A stretch of 64,000 nt of DNA from DASXRA01 sp036506155 (GTDB lineage Bacteria > Actinomycetota > Actinomycetes > Mycobacteriales > Jatrophihabitantaceae), in contig DASXSF010000039.1 in the NCBI GenBank assembly GCA_036506155.1, positions 1 through 64,000 of the forward strand, read 5' to 3'. The translations under genes and the position numbers were made by a program. Of this stretch, positions 8,646 to 15,987 are shown piece after piece. The number at the start of each line of letters is the position of its first letter. Position 1 is the first letter of the stretch. The notes under the pieces were generated by a model. It did not search any database. It saw only the letters and a program-made list of their open reading frames with translations, and was not told the DNA's origin.

Positions 8646-8688
8646 CCCGTCGGGGCTGGAATCCCCCCGAGACTCCAGGCTCAACGGG
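8646..8688 (+). promoter_or_regulatory. Candidate structured RNA with crossing stems
   Basis: CCCGT (8646-8650) pairs with ACGGG (8684-8688). Inside, CGGGG (8651-8655) can pair with CCCCG (8665-8669), and CTGGA (8656-8660) can pair with TCCAG (8674-8678). The two inner helices cross, so they form either a pseudoknot or two mutually exclusive folds. It does not match any riboswitch consensus I know, including the c-di-GMP classes. It could equally be part of a terminator for the upstream gene. Confidence 0.35.
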
Positions 8689-8836
8689 CTACGCAGTCGA
8701 TCGAGCAGCTACCCAGCTACGCGTTTGCTCGATGTCCGATCACGGCCAACCCTTGTGCAGCATGCCGTCACCTCCATTCATCACCCGTCGGAGCAGTGTG
8801 GTGACACCATCCGACCGCTGCGATAACTTCTCACCA

Positions 8837-8862
8837 GAACGAGTGTGCGCGCGCCCTCGTTC
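8837..8862 (+). promoter_or_regulatory. Leader hairpin before the diguanylate cyclase gene
   Basis: GAACGAG (8837-8843) and CTCGTTC (8856-8862) form a perfect 7-bp stem around a 12-nt loop, ending 30 nt before the GTG start at 8893. It may be a regulator binding site or an RNA hairpin; which cannot be decided from sequence. Confidence 0.4.
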
Positions 8863-8892
8863 GAGTGAAAATGTTGCAACGATCGGGGATAC

Positions 8893-10182
8893 GTGAGGCT
8901 TGGACGCGTGATACCGGTCCGCTGCTGGGCGTTGTGGGCGGCTCCGAAGCGAGTCGTGGCATTAGTCCTGGTGGTGTACACCCTCGCCACGTTCATTGCA
9001 ATCTGGTCACTACTGCGGCCGTCGGTCGACGGCGTCGATCTCTTTCAATTCTTTGCCCTAGTGCTGCTCACCATTGGTTACTACGCCGCTACCCAGCGAC
9101 TTGGTCGCGCTCGGTGGTTGTTGGGCCAAGCGGAAGGCATCCCGTACGTAACGGTCGGTGCGACCTGGATGTTGCCAGCCGCTCTGCTCCTGCCGAGCGA
9201 GTTGCTGCTGGCCGTCATTGCGGTCGCCTACCTCCTGCAGTGGATGAACGCAGCAGCTCAGGGCGGCTCGCGGCAACGAACCTATCGCTTCCTCTACACA
9301 GTCGCAGCGAGTGTGCTGACCTGCTTCGCGGTGCGCGCTGCTGTTTCAGGCGCCGGGGTCAGCGCTGAGAGCCCCAGGGCCTCCACAGCGATATTGGCCT
9401 TCGTGATCGCGATCCCGCTCGATCTGTGTGTGAACACCGCAATCATCGCGCTGGCGATGTTGCTCAACACTGGGACAACACGGCCGGCAAGTCTCTTCGG
9501 CTCGTGGTCGGAGAACGGGCTCGAACTCGCATCGCTGGTGTTGGGCGCGGCTACGGCGGCTTCATTGCTGTACGCGCCGTGGGCGGCGGTGCTGGTGTTG
9601 CCCGCGGTGTTCCTGTTGCAGCACCAGGCATTGTTGCAGCAGCTCATCGCGGCGGCCACGACGGACGTCAAGACCGAACTACTCAACGCAACAGCATGGC
9701 GACAGGTCGCGCAGCGTGAGGTCATGCGGGTGAGCCAGCGCGGGGGGAGCGTCGCGATCCTCGTGCTGGACATGGACCACTTCAAGCACATCAACGACGA
9801 GCACGGGCACCTTGTGGGCGACGCCGCGCTGAAGTGCGTCGGCGCTGCCCTGGCCGATGAGCTACGGGGGTATGACGCCGTGGGTCGCTTCGGCGGTGAG
9901 GAGTTCGTGGCACTGCTTCCGGGCATCGACGCGTCCGACGCGGGTCACGCCGCTGAGCGATTGCGCAGGCGCATCGAGTCGCTGGCGGTGCCGCTGCCGG
10001 GCGGTGACCGGACCTTGAGCGTCAGCGCCTCGATCGGCGTGGCGCTGTGCCCGGACCACGGCGACTCCCTGGACGACGTGCTGCGCGCCGCCGACCACGC
10101 GATGTACCAGGCGAAGCAGGCCGGCCGCAACACCGTCCGCGCGGCGCCCGGCACGGCCTGGTTGCGCACCGCGGCATCATGA
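8893..10182 (+). CDS. Membrane-bound diguanylate cyclase (GGDEF domain)
   Basis: The 429-residue protein has an N-terminal membrane domain with roughly six to seven hydrophobic helices (residues about 15-245), followed by a GGDEF domain. The active-site motif is GGEEF at 334-338 and an intact inhibitory-site motif RGYD lies at 325-328, five residues before it. It should make cyclic di-GMP from two GTP and be subject to product inhibition. There is no EAL domain. The GTG start at 8893 follows a GGGGA ribosome binding site. The membrane part is not a named sensor I can identify. The gene sits behind a 361-nt leader with several structured elements. Confidence 0.92.
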   Translation: MRLGRVIPVRCWALWAAPKRVVALVLVVYTLATFIAIWSLLRPSVDGVDLFQFFALVLLTIGYYAATQRLGRARWLLGQAEGIPYVTVGATWMLPAALLLPSELLLAVIAVAYLLQWMNAAAQGGSRQRTYRFLYTVAASVLTCFAVRAAVSGAGVSAESPRASTAILAFVIAIPLDLCVNTAIIALAMLLNTGTTRPASLFGSWSENGLELASLVLGAATAASLLYAPWAAVLVLPAVFLLQHQALLQQLIAAATTDVKTELLNATAWRQVAQREVMRVSQRGGSVAILVLDMDHFKHINDEHGHLVGDAALKCVGAALADELRGYDAVGRFGGEEFVALLPGIDASDAGHAAERLRRRIESLAVPLPGGDRTLSVSASIGVALCPDHGDSLDDVLRAADHAMYQAKQAGRNTVRAAPGTAWLRTAAS

Positions 10183-10186
10183 CCCG

Positions 10187-10954
10187 GTGACGCACACACA
10201 CCGGCTCGACCTGGACGATCCGACGCTGCGCGAGTGGGATGCGGTTGTCGTCGGCGTCGACGAGCGCGGGATCGTCCTGGACCGTTCGGCCTTCTACCCG
10301 GGAGGCGGCGGACAGCCACCCGACGAAGGTGTGCTGCTGTGGGGGCCGAGCGAGCATCGCAGCGCAGCGGGCGCGGGGAGCGCACTGAGGAGCTACTCGG
10401 TGCGCACTCGGATAACCGGCACCGTCAAGGGCGACGACCTTTACCTCGTGCCTGCCGAGGCCGATCCGGTTCCGCCACCAGGAACCGCCGTCCGGGGCGC
10501 TCTGGACGACGAGCGGCGCACCGCGCTGATGCGCACCCACTCCGGGCTGCACGTGCTGTGCGGCGTCGTGTACCGCGACTTCGGGGCGCTCGTCACCGGC
10601 GGCAACATGGAACCCCTGTCTGCCCGGATGGATTTCGATCTGACCGAGGTGCCGGCGGACTTCAAGGACCGCGTGGCCGAGGCGTGCAATCGAGAGATCG
10701 CGCTCGACCGGCGCATCGAGGTGGCAACCTTGCCGCGCGAGGAGGCGTTCGCCATCCCGGACATCATCCGCACCGCGACCAACCTGCTGCCGCCCGACAT
10801 CGAGGTAGTGCGCATCGTCGACATCGTCGGCTTGGACACCCAGGCCGACGGCGGCACGCACGTCGCCTCGACGGCGATGATCGGGCGGCTCGAGGTCGTC
10901 AAGATGGAGAACAAAGGACGCGGCTTCCGTCGGCTGCGCGTCCGCATCGCCTGA
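10187..10954 (+). CDS. alaX: Alanyl-tRNA editing protein (AlaX-like)
   Basis: The 255-residue protein is a free-standing editing domain that hydrolyses mischarged tRNA(Ala). Residues 1-90 form the glycine-rich module with FYPGGGGQP, and the second half has the zinc site HSGLH (H118, H122) and DGGTH (D221, H225). The position usually held by cysteine in the alanyl-tRNA synthetase editing site (CGGTH) is aspartate here; I believe this variant occurs in free-standing AlaX proteins but could not check. The GTG start lies 4 nt after the diguanylate cyclase stop, so the two are probably co-transcribed. Confidence 0.85.
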   Translation: MTHTHRLDLDDPTLREWDAVVVGVDERGIVLDRSAFYPGGGGQPPDEGVLLWGPSEHRSAAGAGSALRSYSVRTRITGTVKGDDLYLVPAEADPVPPPGTAVRGALDDERRTALMRTHSGLHVLCGVVYRDFGALVTGGNMEPLSARMDFDLTEVPADFKDRVAEACNREIALDRRIEVATLPREEAFAIPDIIRTATNLLPPDIEVVRIVDIVGLDTQADGGTHVASTAMIGRLEVVKMENKGRGFRRLRVRIA

Positions 10955-10971
10955 GGAACCTGTGGGGTCTC

Positions 10972-11277
10972 ATGCCGTTCGTGTTCATGGTTGTCCACTA
11001 TCCGTCGATCGATCAACGCGATGCTCTCGTGCGCGGCATGGCGGGGATGCGTGAGTGGATGCAGAGTCAACCGGGTTGCCTCAGCGTCGACCCACCGTTG
11101 CTGTCCGAGGACGGCAGCGTCCTGGTCGGCTACTCGCGGTGGGAATCCAAGGACGCGTTCCTGGCTACCGGAGTGACGTTCGGGCCACCTGACGAGATCC
11201 CCGAAGGCGAGGTGCGTCCCCGCGAGCGCTACTTCCTGACCGATCCACCGATCGGTGCGATCAGCGGTGACGGCTAG
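10972..11277 (+). CDS. Small antibiotic-biosynthesis-monooxygenase-like (dimeric alpha-beta barrel) protein
   Basis: The 101-residue product starts MPFVFMVVHYPS and has the beta-alpha-beta pattern of the dimeric ferredoxin-like barrel family, including an MREWMQSQPGC segment and a SRWESKDAF segment where ABM-type proteins have their second helix. Function is unknown; relatives include heme-degrading and quinol monooxygenases. GGGG precedes the ATG by a few bases. It is the third gene of the run that begins with the diguanylate cyclase, 17 nt after alaX. Confidence 0.6.
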   Translation: MPFVFMVVHYPSIDQRDALVRGMAGMREWMQSQPGCLSVDPPLLSEDGSVLVGYSRWESKDAFLATGVTFGPPDEIPEGEVRPRERYFLTDPPIGAISGDG

Positions 11278-11289
11278 CGCGCGAGTGGA

Positions 11290-12756
11290 TTACTGACCCA
11301 GGTCGAGTCCCGGGTAAAGCGGATGTGCCTCGAGCAGTTCGGCGGCCGCCGCGTGCGTTTTATCCGCGATGTCTTCCGCCAGCTCGTACTTCGCCTTGGA
11401 CGTCCGCCCGTCTGCGGCCAGGGCAGGCGAGGTCGCTGAGAGCACCTCGACGATGAGTTCGGCGACGCGGTCGAACTCGTCGGAACCGAAGCCGCGGGTC
11501 GTGAGCGCCGGCGTGCCGAGGCGGACGCCGGACGTGTACCAGGCGCCGTTGGGGTCGCGCGGGATCGTGTTGCGATTGGTGACTATCCCCGCGTCGAGCA
11601 GCGCCGACTCGGCCTGCCGCCCGGTGACGCCATACCCGGAAACGTCCAGCAACACAAGGTGATTGTCTGTACCGCCGGTGACAAGGCGCGCGCCGCGGCG
11701 CAACAGGCCCTCCGCGAGAGCGACCGCGTTCGCCGCTACGTCGGCCGCATAGGACGCGAAGGCAGGCTGGCGCGCTTCGGCCAGGGCGACCGCCTTGGCG
11801 GCCATGACGTGGGCGAGCGGCCCGCCCAGCACCATCGGGCAGCCGCGGTCGACGGAGTCGGCGAACTCCGGCTGGCACAGCACCATCCCGCCGCGCGGGC
11901 CGCGCAGCGACTTGTGAGTCGTGGTCGTGGTGACATGCGCGAACGGCACCGGATCGTAGTCGCCGTTGAACACCTTGCCCGCGACCAGCCCGGCGAAGTG
12001 CGCCATGTCGACGACGAGTGTGGCCCCGACCTCTTCTGCGATCTGCCGCATCGTCGCAAAGTTGATGCGCCGCGGGTAAGCCGAGTAGCCGGCCATCAGG
12101 ATCAGCGGCTTGAACTCGCGGGCCAGCCGGGCCACCTCGTCGTAGTCGAGCAGGCCCGTGTCAGGGGAAGTGCCGTACGAGCGTTGGTGGAACATCTTGC
12201 CGGAGATGTTCGGACGGAACCCGTGCGTCAAGTGCCCGCCGGCGTCGAGCGCCATGCCGATCATGCGTTGGTCGCCGAACGTCTTGCGCAGGCGCTCCCA
12301 GTCGGCCTCGGACAGGTCGTTGACCTGCCGGACGCCGGCGGCGGCGAGAGTCGGCGACTCGATGCGCTGCGCCAGCACCGCCCAGAACGCGACCAGGTTC
12401 GCGTCGATGCCTGAGTGCGGCTGCACGTACGCGTGAGGAGCGCCGAACAGTGCCTTCGCGTGATCGGCGGCAGCGCGCTCGACGGTGTCGACGTTCTGAC
12501 AGCCGGCATAGAAACGGTGCCCGATCGTGCCCTCGGCGTACTTGTCGGACAGGAAGTTGCCCATCGCGAGCAGCACAGCCGGAGACGCGTAGTTCTCGCT
12601 GGCGATGAGCTTCAGCGACGAGCGCTGGTCGGCAAGCTCCTGGGCAATCGCGTCCGCGACGGTGGGCTCGACTGCGCTGATGACGCGCAGCGCATTCTGA
12701 TAGGCAGCCGACGCCGCGGCCGCGTCGAAGTTCGTGAGGTTGTTGATCTGGGTCAT
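11290..12756 (-). CDS. glyA: Serine hydroxymethyltransferase, long form
   Basis: The 488-residue protein converts serine and tetrahydrofolate to glycine and methylene-tetrahydrofolate. The PLP lysine is K282 in the THKSLRGPRGG motif; SENYAS near residue 54 and the HSGIDAN segment are also present. It is about 60 residues longer than the E. coli-type enzyme, with extra sequence between the HSG segment and the domain core (about residues 130-175). It is preceded by a ZTP riboswitch and its ribosome binding site GAAGG sits in a hairpin adjoining the aptamer, so expression should respond to purine/folate stress. AGAAGGGC lies 8 nt before the ATG. Confidence 0.95.
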   Translation of the reverse strand: MTQINNLTNFDAAAASAAYQNALRVISAVEPTVADAIAQELADQRSSLKLIASENYASPAVLLAMGNFLSDKYAEGTIGHRFYAGCQNVDTVERAAADHAKALFGAPHAYVQPHSGIDANLVAFWAVLAQRIESPTLAAAGVRQVNDLSEADWERLRKTFGDQRMIGMALDAGGHLTHGFRPNISGKMFHQRSYGTSPDTGLLDYDEVARLAREFKPLILMAGYSAYPRRINFATMRQIAEEVGATLVVDMAHFAGLVAGKVFNGDYDPVPFAHVTTTTTHKSLRGPRGGMVLCQPEFADSVDRGCPMVLGGPLAHVMAAKAVALAEARQPAFASYAADVAANAVALAEGLLRRGARLVTGGTDNHLVLLDVSGYGVTGRQAESALLDAGIVTNRNTIPRDPNGAWYTSGVRLGTPALTTRGFGSDEFDRVAELIVEVLSATSPALAADGRTSKAKYELAEDIADKTHAAAAELLEAHPLYPGLDLGQ

Positions 12757-12762
12757 GGGCGC

Positions 12763-12781
12763 GCCCTTCTACGTCGGAAGG
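12763..12781 (-). promoter_or_regulatory. Hairpin sequestering the glyA ribosome binding site
   Basis: On the minus strand CCTTC (12777-12781) and GAAGG (12765-12769) form a 5-bp stem around a 7-nt loop. GAAGG is the ribosome binding site of glyA, 8 nt before its ATG. The first C of the stem is the last base of the conserved 3' strand of the ZTP aptamer, so ligand binding could compete with this hairpin. This is a plausible translational expression platform. Confidence 0.6.
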
Positions 12782-12858
12782 CCCAGGCGCGCGGCAGGTC
12801 CGTGAGCCGCTCCCCGGTGGTGGACTCCACCTTACGAACACGCCAGTCACGGCCCCCG
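12777..12858 (-). promoter_or_regulatory. ZTP (pfl motif) riboswitch upstream of glyA
   Basis: Read on the minus strand the sequence contains the hallmarks of the ZMP/ZTP riboswitch in order: GCCGTGACTGGCG, then a GTGGA...TCCAC hairpin, ACCGGGGAGCGG, and the pseudoknot strand CCGCGCGCCTGGGC at 12781-12794. This class senses the purine intermediate ZTP/ZMP, which accumulates when 10-formyl-tetrahydrofolate is short, and typically controls glyA, purH and folate genes. It lies directly upstream of glyA, as expected. Confidence 0.93.
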
Positions 12859-12863
12859 CCAAA

Positions 12864-12986
12864 CATACCCGCCCGAGCGGACCCCCGTCTCCACCACTCG
12901 CTGCGCTCGGGTGAAACCGGGTCTCCGCGCGCGCCTTCGGCGCGGCCGCGTCGCGGCGGCGGGCTCTTCGCGCGAGCGCTCATCGC
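12864..12986 (-). repeat. Dispersed structured intergenic repeat, copy B
   Basis: This 123-nt copy matches copy A at 5832-5955. It lies between the end of the LysE-type gene and the ZTP riboswitch, in the direction of transcription. Just before it on the same strand an AGCTCTGC-A/G-ATGAG unit is repeated in tandem (about 12978-13000), so the start of the element may itself be duplicated. A spurious small frame beginning MSARAKSP spans it. Confidence 0.8.
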
Positions 12987-13007
12987 AGAGCTAACTCATT
13001 GCAGAGC

Positions 13008-13631
13008 TCAATCCGTCCGGCCCGTCGCGGCGACGCTGACGCCCAACCCGATCATGACCAGACCGCCGGCGCCGCCCACCATCGCCAGACGGCGCGGCGA
13101 TCGGGTGAACCACTGCCGCGCGGTGCCGGCCGCCAGCGCCCAGAGGCTGTCCAGCGCCAGCGCGATGAGCGGACCCAGCGCGCCCAGGATCAGCATCTGC
13201 CCGGCGCCGTGGGCGAACTGCGGCAAGACCACGACGAAGAACACGATGGTCTTGGGGTTGCTCACCCCGACCACGAACCCGTCACGCATGGCCGGTAGCG
13301 GGCGCACCGCCGGTATCCGGGCGGCGAGCGCCTCGGCCATCGACCGGCGGTGCCGGACAGCCTGCACGCCCAAGTAGACCAGGTAGGCGGCGCCGACCCA
13401 CTTCACGACGGTGAGAATCTCCGCCCAGCGCTCCAGTACGGCGCCCGCGCCGAACGCCACTGCCGCCGCCTGGACGCACAGGCCCAGCTCGTTGCCTGCG
13501 ACCGTGAGCAGTGCGGCCCGCCGGCCGACGGTCAGCGCCCGGCTGATCGTAAACAGCACACTCGGGCCGGGGATCACGATGAGCACGCTGACGATGCCGG
13601 CGTAGGCCAGCACGTTGCTTACCGGGATCAT
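13008..13631 (-). CDS. LysE/RhtB family amino-acid exporter
   Basis: The 207-residue protein is almost entirely hydrophobic, with about six transmembrane helices, and has the family signature near the N-terminus (VIPGPSVLFTISRAL) and SNPKTIVFF in the middle. Members export amino acids such as lysine, threonine or homoserine lactones; the substrate here is unknown. ATG start at 13631. It is divergent from the acyl-CoA dehydrogenase, with 42 bp between the two starts. Confidence 0.88.
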   Translation of the reverse strand: MIPVSNVLAYAGIVSVLIVIPGPSVLFTISRALTVGRRAALLTVAGNELGLCVQAAAVAFGAGAVLERWAEILTVVKWVGAAYLVYLGVQAVRHRRSMAEALAARIPAVRPLPAMRDGFVVGVSNPKTIVFFVVVLPQFAHGAGQMLILGALGPLIALALDSLWALAAGTARQWFTRSPRRLAMVGGAGGLVMIGLGVSVAATGRTD

Positions 13632-13661
13632 CCAGCGAATCTAGCCGACACTCGGACGTCC

Positions 13662-13667
13662 TACGAT
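13662..13667 (+). promoter_or_regulatory. -10 element of a probably leaderless acyl-CoA dehydrogenase mRNA
   Basis: TACGAT is followed by 6 nt and the ATG at 13674. No Shine-Dalgarno sequence is visible. No good -35 hexamer is seen at 16-18 bp. Confidence 0.4.
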
Positions 13668-13673
13668 CGAGTT

Positions 13674-14831
13674 ATGAGCGCCCCTGATTTCGGTGCGTAC
13701 CGCCTTTCCGACGAACACGTGATGCTGCGTGAGGCGGTGCGGCAACTCGCCGAGGACAAGATCGCGCCGTATGCCGCCGAGGTGGACGAGGACGCCCGGT
13801 TCCCGCAGGAGGCGCACGACGCACTGGTGCAGGCCGGCTTCCACGCCGTGCACATCCCCGAGCAGTACGGCGGGTCCGGCGCCGACGCGATCGCGACGGC
13901 GATCGTGATCGAGGAGGTGGCCCGGGTGTGCGCGTCGTCGTCGCTGATTCCCGCGGTTAACAAACTCGGGACAATGCCGCTGCTGCTCGCGGCGTCCGAG
14001 GAGCTGAAGAAGCAAGTGTTGCCATCGGTGGCTGTCGGCGAGGCGATGTTCAGCTACGCACTGTCCGAGCGTGAGGCCGGCTCTGATGCGGCGGCAATGC
14101 GCAGCCGCGCTGTACAAGACGGCGACCGCTGGGTGCTCAACGGCACGAAGTGCTGGATCACCAATGCCGGTGTTTCGACCTACTACACGGTCATGGCGGT
14201 GACCGACCCGAGCAAGGGACCACGCGGCATCTCGGCGTTCGTGGTCCATCGCGACGACCCGGGCTTCAGCGTCGGGCCGAAGGAGCGCAAGCTAGGCATC
14301 AAGGGCAGCCCCACGTGTGAGATCTATTTCGAGGACTGCACGATCCCGGGCGACCGGATCATCGGTGAGCCGGGCACCGGGTTCAAGACCGCGCTTGCCA
14401 CGCTGGACCACACACGCCTCACGATCGGCGCTCAGGCGCTGGGTATCGCGCAGGGCGCGATCGACGCGGCAACTGCATACGTCAAGCAACGCCAGCAATT
14501 TGGACACAGACTCGCTGACTTTCAAGGCGTGCAGTTCATGCTCGCCGACATGGCGATGCGTACGGAGGCGGCCCGGCAACTCGTCTACGCCGCGGCGGCG
14601 CGCGCCGAGCGGGGCGAGCCCGGGCTGGTGTTCCAGTCGGCAGCCGCCAAGTGCTTCGCCTCCGACACCGCGATGGCGGTGACCACCGATGCGGTGCAGT
14701 TGTTCGGCGGGTACGGCTACACCCGGGACTTCCCGGTCGAGCGCATGATGCGCGATGCCAAGATCACCCAGATTTATGAGGGCACCAACCAGATCAATCG
14801 CATGGTGATGGCGCGCGAGCTACTTAGGTAA
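13674..14831 (+). CDS. Acyl-CoA dehydrogenase
   Basis: The 385-residue protein is full length for the family. It shows the FAD/substrate motif YALSEREAGSDAA, WITNAG, the RLTIGAQALGIAQGA helix and the catalytic base E369 in IYEGTNQINR, the position used by short- and branched-chain enzymes. It introduces the alpha-beta double bond into acyl-CoA and passes electrons to ETF. The CoA-transferase pair nearby (15317-16740) suggests a local acyl-CoA metabolic group, although strands differ. ATG at 13674 is chosen from alignment of the N-terminus and the leaderless promoter; the longer frame upstream overlaps the LysE gene. Confidence 0.92.
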   Translation: MSAPDFGAYRLSDEHVMLREAVRQLAEDKIAPYAAEVDEDARFPQEAHDALVQAGFHAVHIPEQYGGSGADAIATAIVIEEVARVCASSSLIPAVNKLGTMPLLLAASEELKKQVLPSVAVGEAMFSYALSEREAGSDAAAMRSRAVQDGDRWVLNGTKCWITNAGVSTYYTVMAVTDPSKGPRGISAFVVHRDDPGFSVGPKERKLGIKGSPTCEIYFEDCTIPGDRIIGEPGTGFKTALATLDHTRLTIGAQALGIAQGAIDAATAYVKQRQQFGHRLADFQGVQFMLADMAMRTEAARQLVYAAAARAERGEPGLVFQSAAAKCFASDTAMAVTTDAVQLFGGYGYTRDFPVERMMRDAKITQIYEGTNQINRMVMARELLR

Positions 14832-14854
14832 TCGGTGCCGCCAGGGCGAATCCA

Positions 14855-14877
14855 CTCCGCAAGCGTCGCTCGCGGAG
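14855..14877. terminator. Hairpin between convergent genes
   Basis: CTCCGC (14855-14860) pairs with GCGGAG (14872-14877) around an 11-nt loop. It lies in the 61-bp gap between the acyl-CoA dehydrogenase and the convergent LuxR-type gene, so it could serve both. No U-tract. Confidence 0.35.
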
Positions 14878-14892
14878 CGCGCGCCGATCGCT

Positions 14893-15207
14893 CTAGATCC
14901 AGCCCCGGCGCACCGCGTACGCGACGGCCTGGGTCCGGTTGCGTAGCTGCAGTCGGGTCGTGAACTCCTGGAGGACGTTCTTGATCGTCCGCTCGGAGTA
15001 GGCGAGGTGCTGGGCGACCTCGCGGGTTGAGTGTCCCTCGGCAAGCAGCGCGAGGACCTGGCGTTCACGGCGGGTCACCCTGGCGTCCGGAGGCGGGATA
15101 TGCCATCGGGTCACCGGCCGCGCCGACGGGATCGGGCCCGCTGTGGACAGGCGGCGTACCCCGTACCTCGACGCGACGTGCTGCACCGCCAGTACCGATT
15201 CGTTCAC
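14893..15207 (-). CDS. Short LuxR-type helix-turn-helix regulator without receiver domain
   Basis: The 104-residue protein consists of a short N-terminal segment and a complete LuxR/GerE HTH domain (about 40-104) with the typical TRRERQVLALLAEGHSTREV pattern and the recognition helix SERTIKNVL. There is no phosphoreceiver or ligand-binding domain. It resembles the small orphan LuxR-type proteins of actinobacteria. GTG start at 15207 with GGGAGG about 6 nt upstream. Target genes are unknown; the CoA-transferase operon is transcribed on the same strand just upstream. Confidence 0.8.
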   Translation of the reverse strand: MNESVLAVQHVASRYGVRRLSTAGPIPSARPVTRWHIPPPDARVTRRERQVLALLAEGHSTREVAQHLAYSERTIKNVLQEFTTRLQLRNRTQAVAYAVRRGWI

Positions 15208-15316
15208 CGTCTGCCTCCCACCCGAGATCAGCGAACCCTGATCATGCGGAGTGGCTCACCGCACAGCGTGATACACAATACGAATGATGATCTTGGAGTC
15301 GCGGCCGATATCCCGT

Positions 15317-15985
15317 TTACGCGCCCGCCGGCAGGTCCATCTCGCGCAGGTCGTACGTGTCGACAAGCGGTGGCTCGGTTGCGGCACGCACGTCGTGCAC
15401 AGACACACCGGGCGCGAGTTCGCGCAGCAGCAGCCCGTCCTCCGTCACGTCGATCACCGCCAGATCGGTGATGACCTGCTGCACGCAGTGCTTTCCGGTC
15501 AGCGGCAGGGAGCACTCGTTGACGACCTTCGGGCTGCCGTCCCGCGCAACGTGCTCCATCATCACGATGACCTTCTTCGCGCCGTGCACGAGGTCCATCG
15601 CACCCCCCATCCCTTTGATCATCTTGCCGGGGATGGTCCAGTTCGCGAGATCTCCGTTGGTCGACACCTGCATCGCGCCCAGGATGGCCACGTCAATGTG
15701 GCCGCCGCGGATCATTCCGAACGACGTGGCCGAGTCGAAGTAGGACGCCCCGGGCAGTACGGTGACGGTTTCCTTGCCGGCGTTGATCAGGTCCGGGTCG
15801 ACCTCGTCGTCGTAGGGGTACGGACCGACGCCGAGCACGCCGTTCTCCGACTGCAGCACTACGTGCACGCCGTCGGGGACGTGGTTGGGCACGAGCGTGG
15901 GCAGCCCGATGCCGAGGTTGACGTACTGCCCGTCGCGCAGCTCTGCGGCTACCCGCGCGGCCAGCTGAAGCCGAGTCAAAGCCAT
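15317..15985 (-). CDS. scoB: 3-oxoacid CoA-transferase subunit B
   Basis: The 222-residue protein is the beta subunit of a succinyl-CoA:3-ketoacid CoA-transferase-type enzyme. It has NLGIGLPTL near residue 23 and the active-site glutamate E47 in SENG. With ScoA it moves CoA between succinyl-CoA and acetoacetate or similar oxoacids. The ATG at 15985 lies 3 nt after the scoA stop codon, with AAGGGGGT inside the end of scoA as its ribosome binding site, so the subunits are translationally coupled. Confidence 0.93.
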   Translation of the reverse strand: MALTRLQLAARVAAELRDGQYVNLGIGLPTLVPNHVPDGVHVVLQSENGVLGVGPYPYDDEVDPDLINAGKETVTVLPGASYFDSATSFGMIRGGHIDVAILGAMQVSTNGDLANWTIPGKMIKGMGGAMDLVHGAKKVIVMMEHVARDGSPKVVNECSLPLTGKHCVQQVITDLAVIDVTEDGLLLRELAPGVSVHDVRAATEPPLVDTYDLREMDLPAGA

Positions 15986-15987
15986 GG

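Larger units (their letters stand above)
8532..8892 (+). other. 361-nt intergenic leader upstream of the diguanylate cyclase
   Basis: No coding frame here looks real. The stretch holds a direct repeat GTGCCAC flanking TGGCGCGAACG (8532-8555), a structured element at 8646-8688, an 11-nt odd palindrome TGGTGACACCA at 8799-8809, and a perfect hairpin at 8837-8862. It most likely contains the 3' end signal of the glycosyltransferase gene and the promoter and leader of the diguanylate cyclase gene. Confidence 0.6.

Noticed and set aside
8548..8826. 92-residue plus-strand reading frame in the leader of the GGDEF gene
   Set aside because: Composition is arginine/serine-rich like a non-coding frame, there is no ribosome binding site, and it runs through structured intergenic elements.
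8532..8892. c-di-GMP class I or II riboswitch before the GGDEF gene
   Set aside because: The conserved GGNAAA/CGCAAAGCC-type bases of those riboswitches are not present.
12753..12983. Small frame beginning MSARAKSP, also seen at 5835
   Set aside because: Both occurrences lie in copies of the same intergenic repeat, so the similarity reflects the repeat and not a protein family; it also overlaps the ZTP riboswitch.
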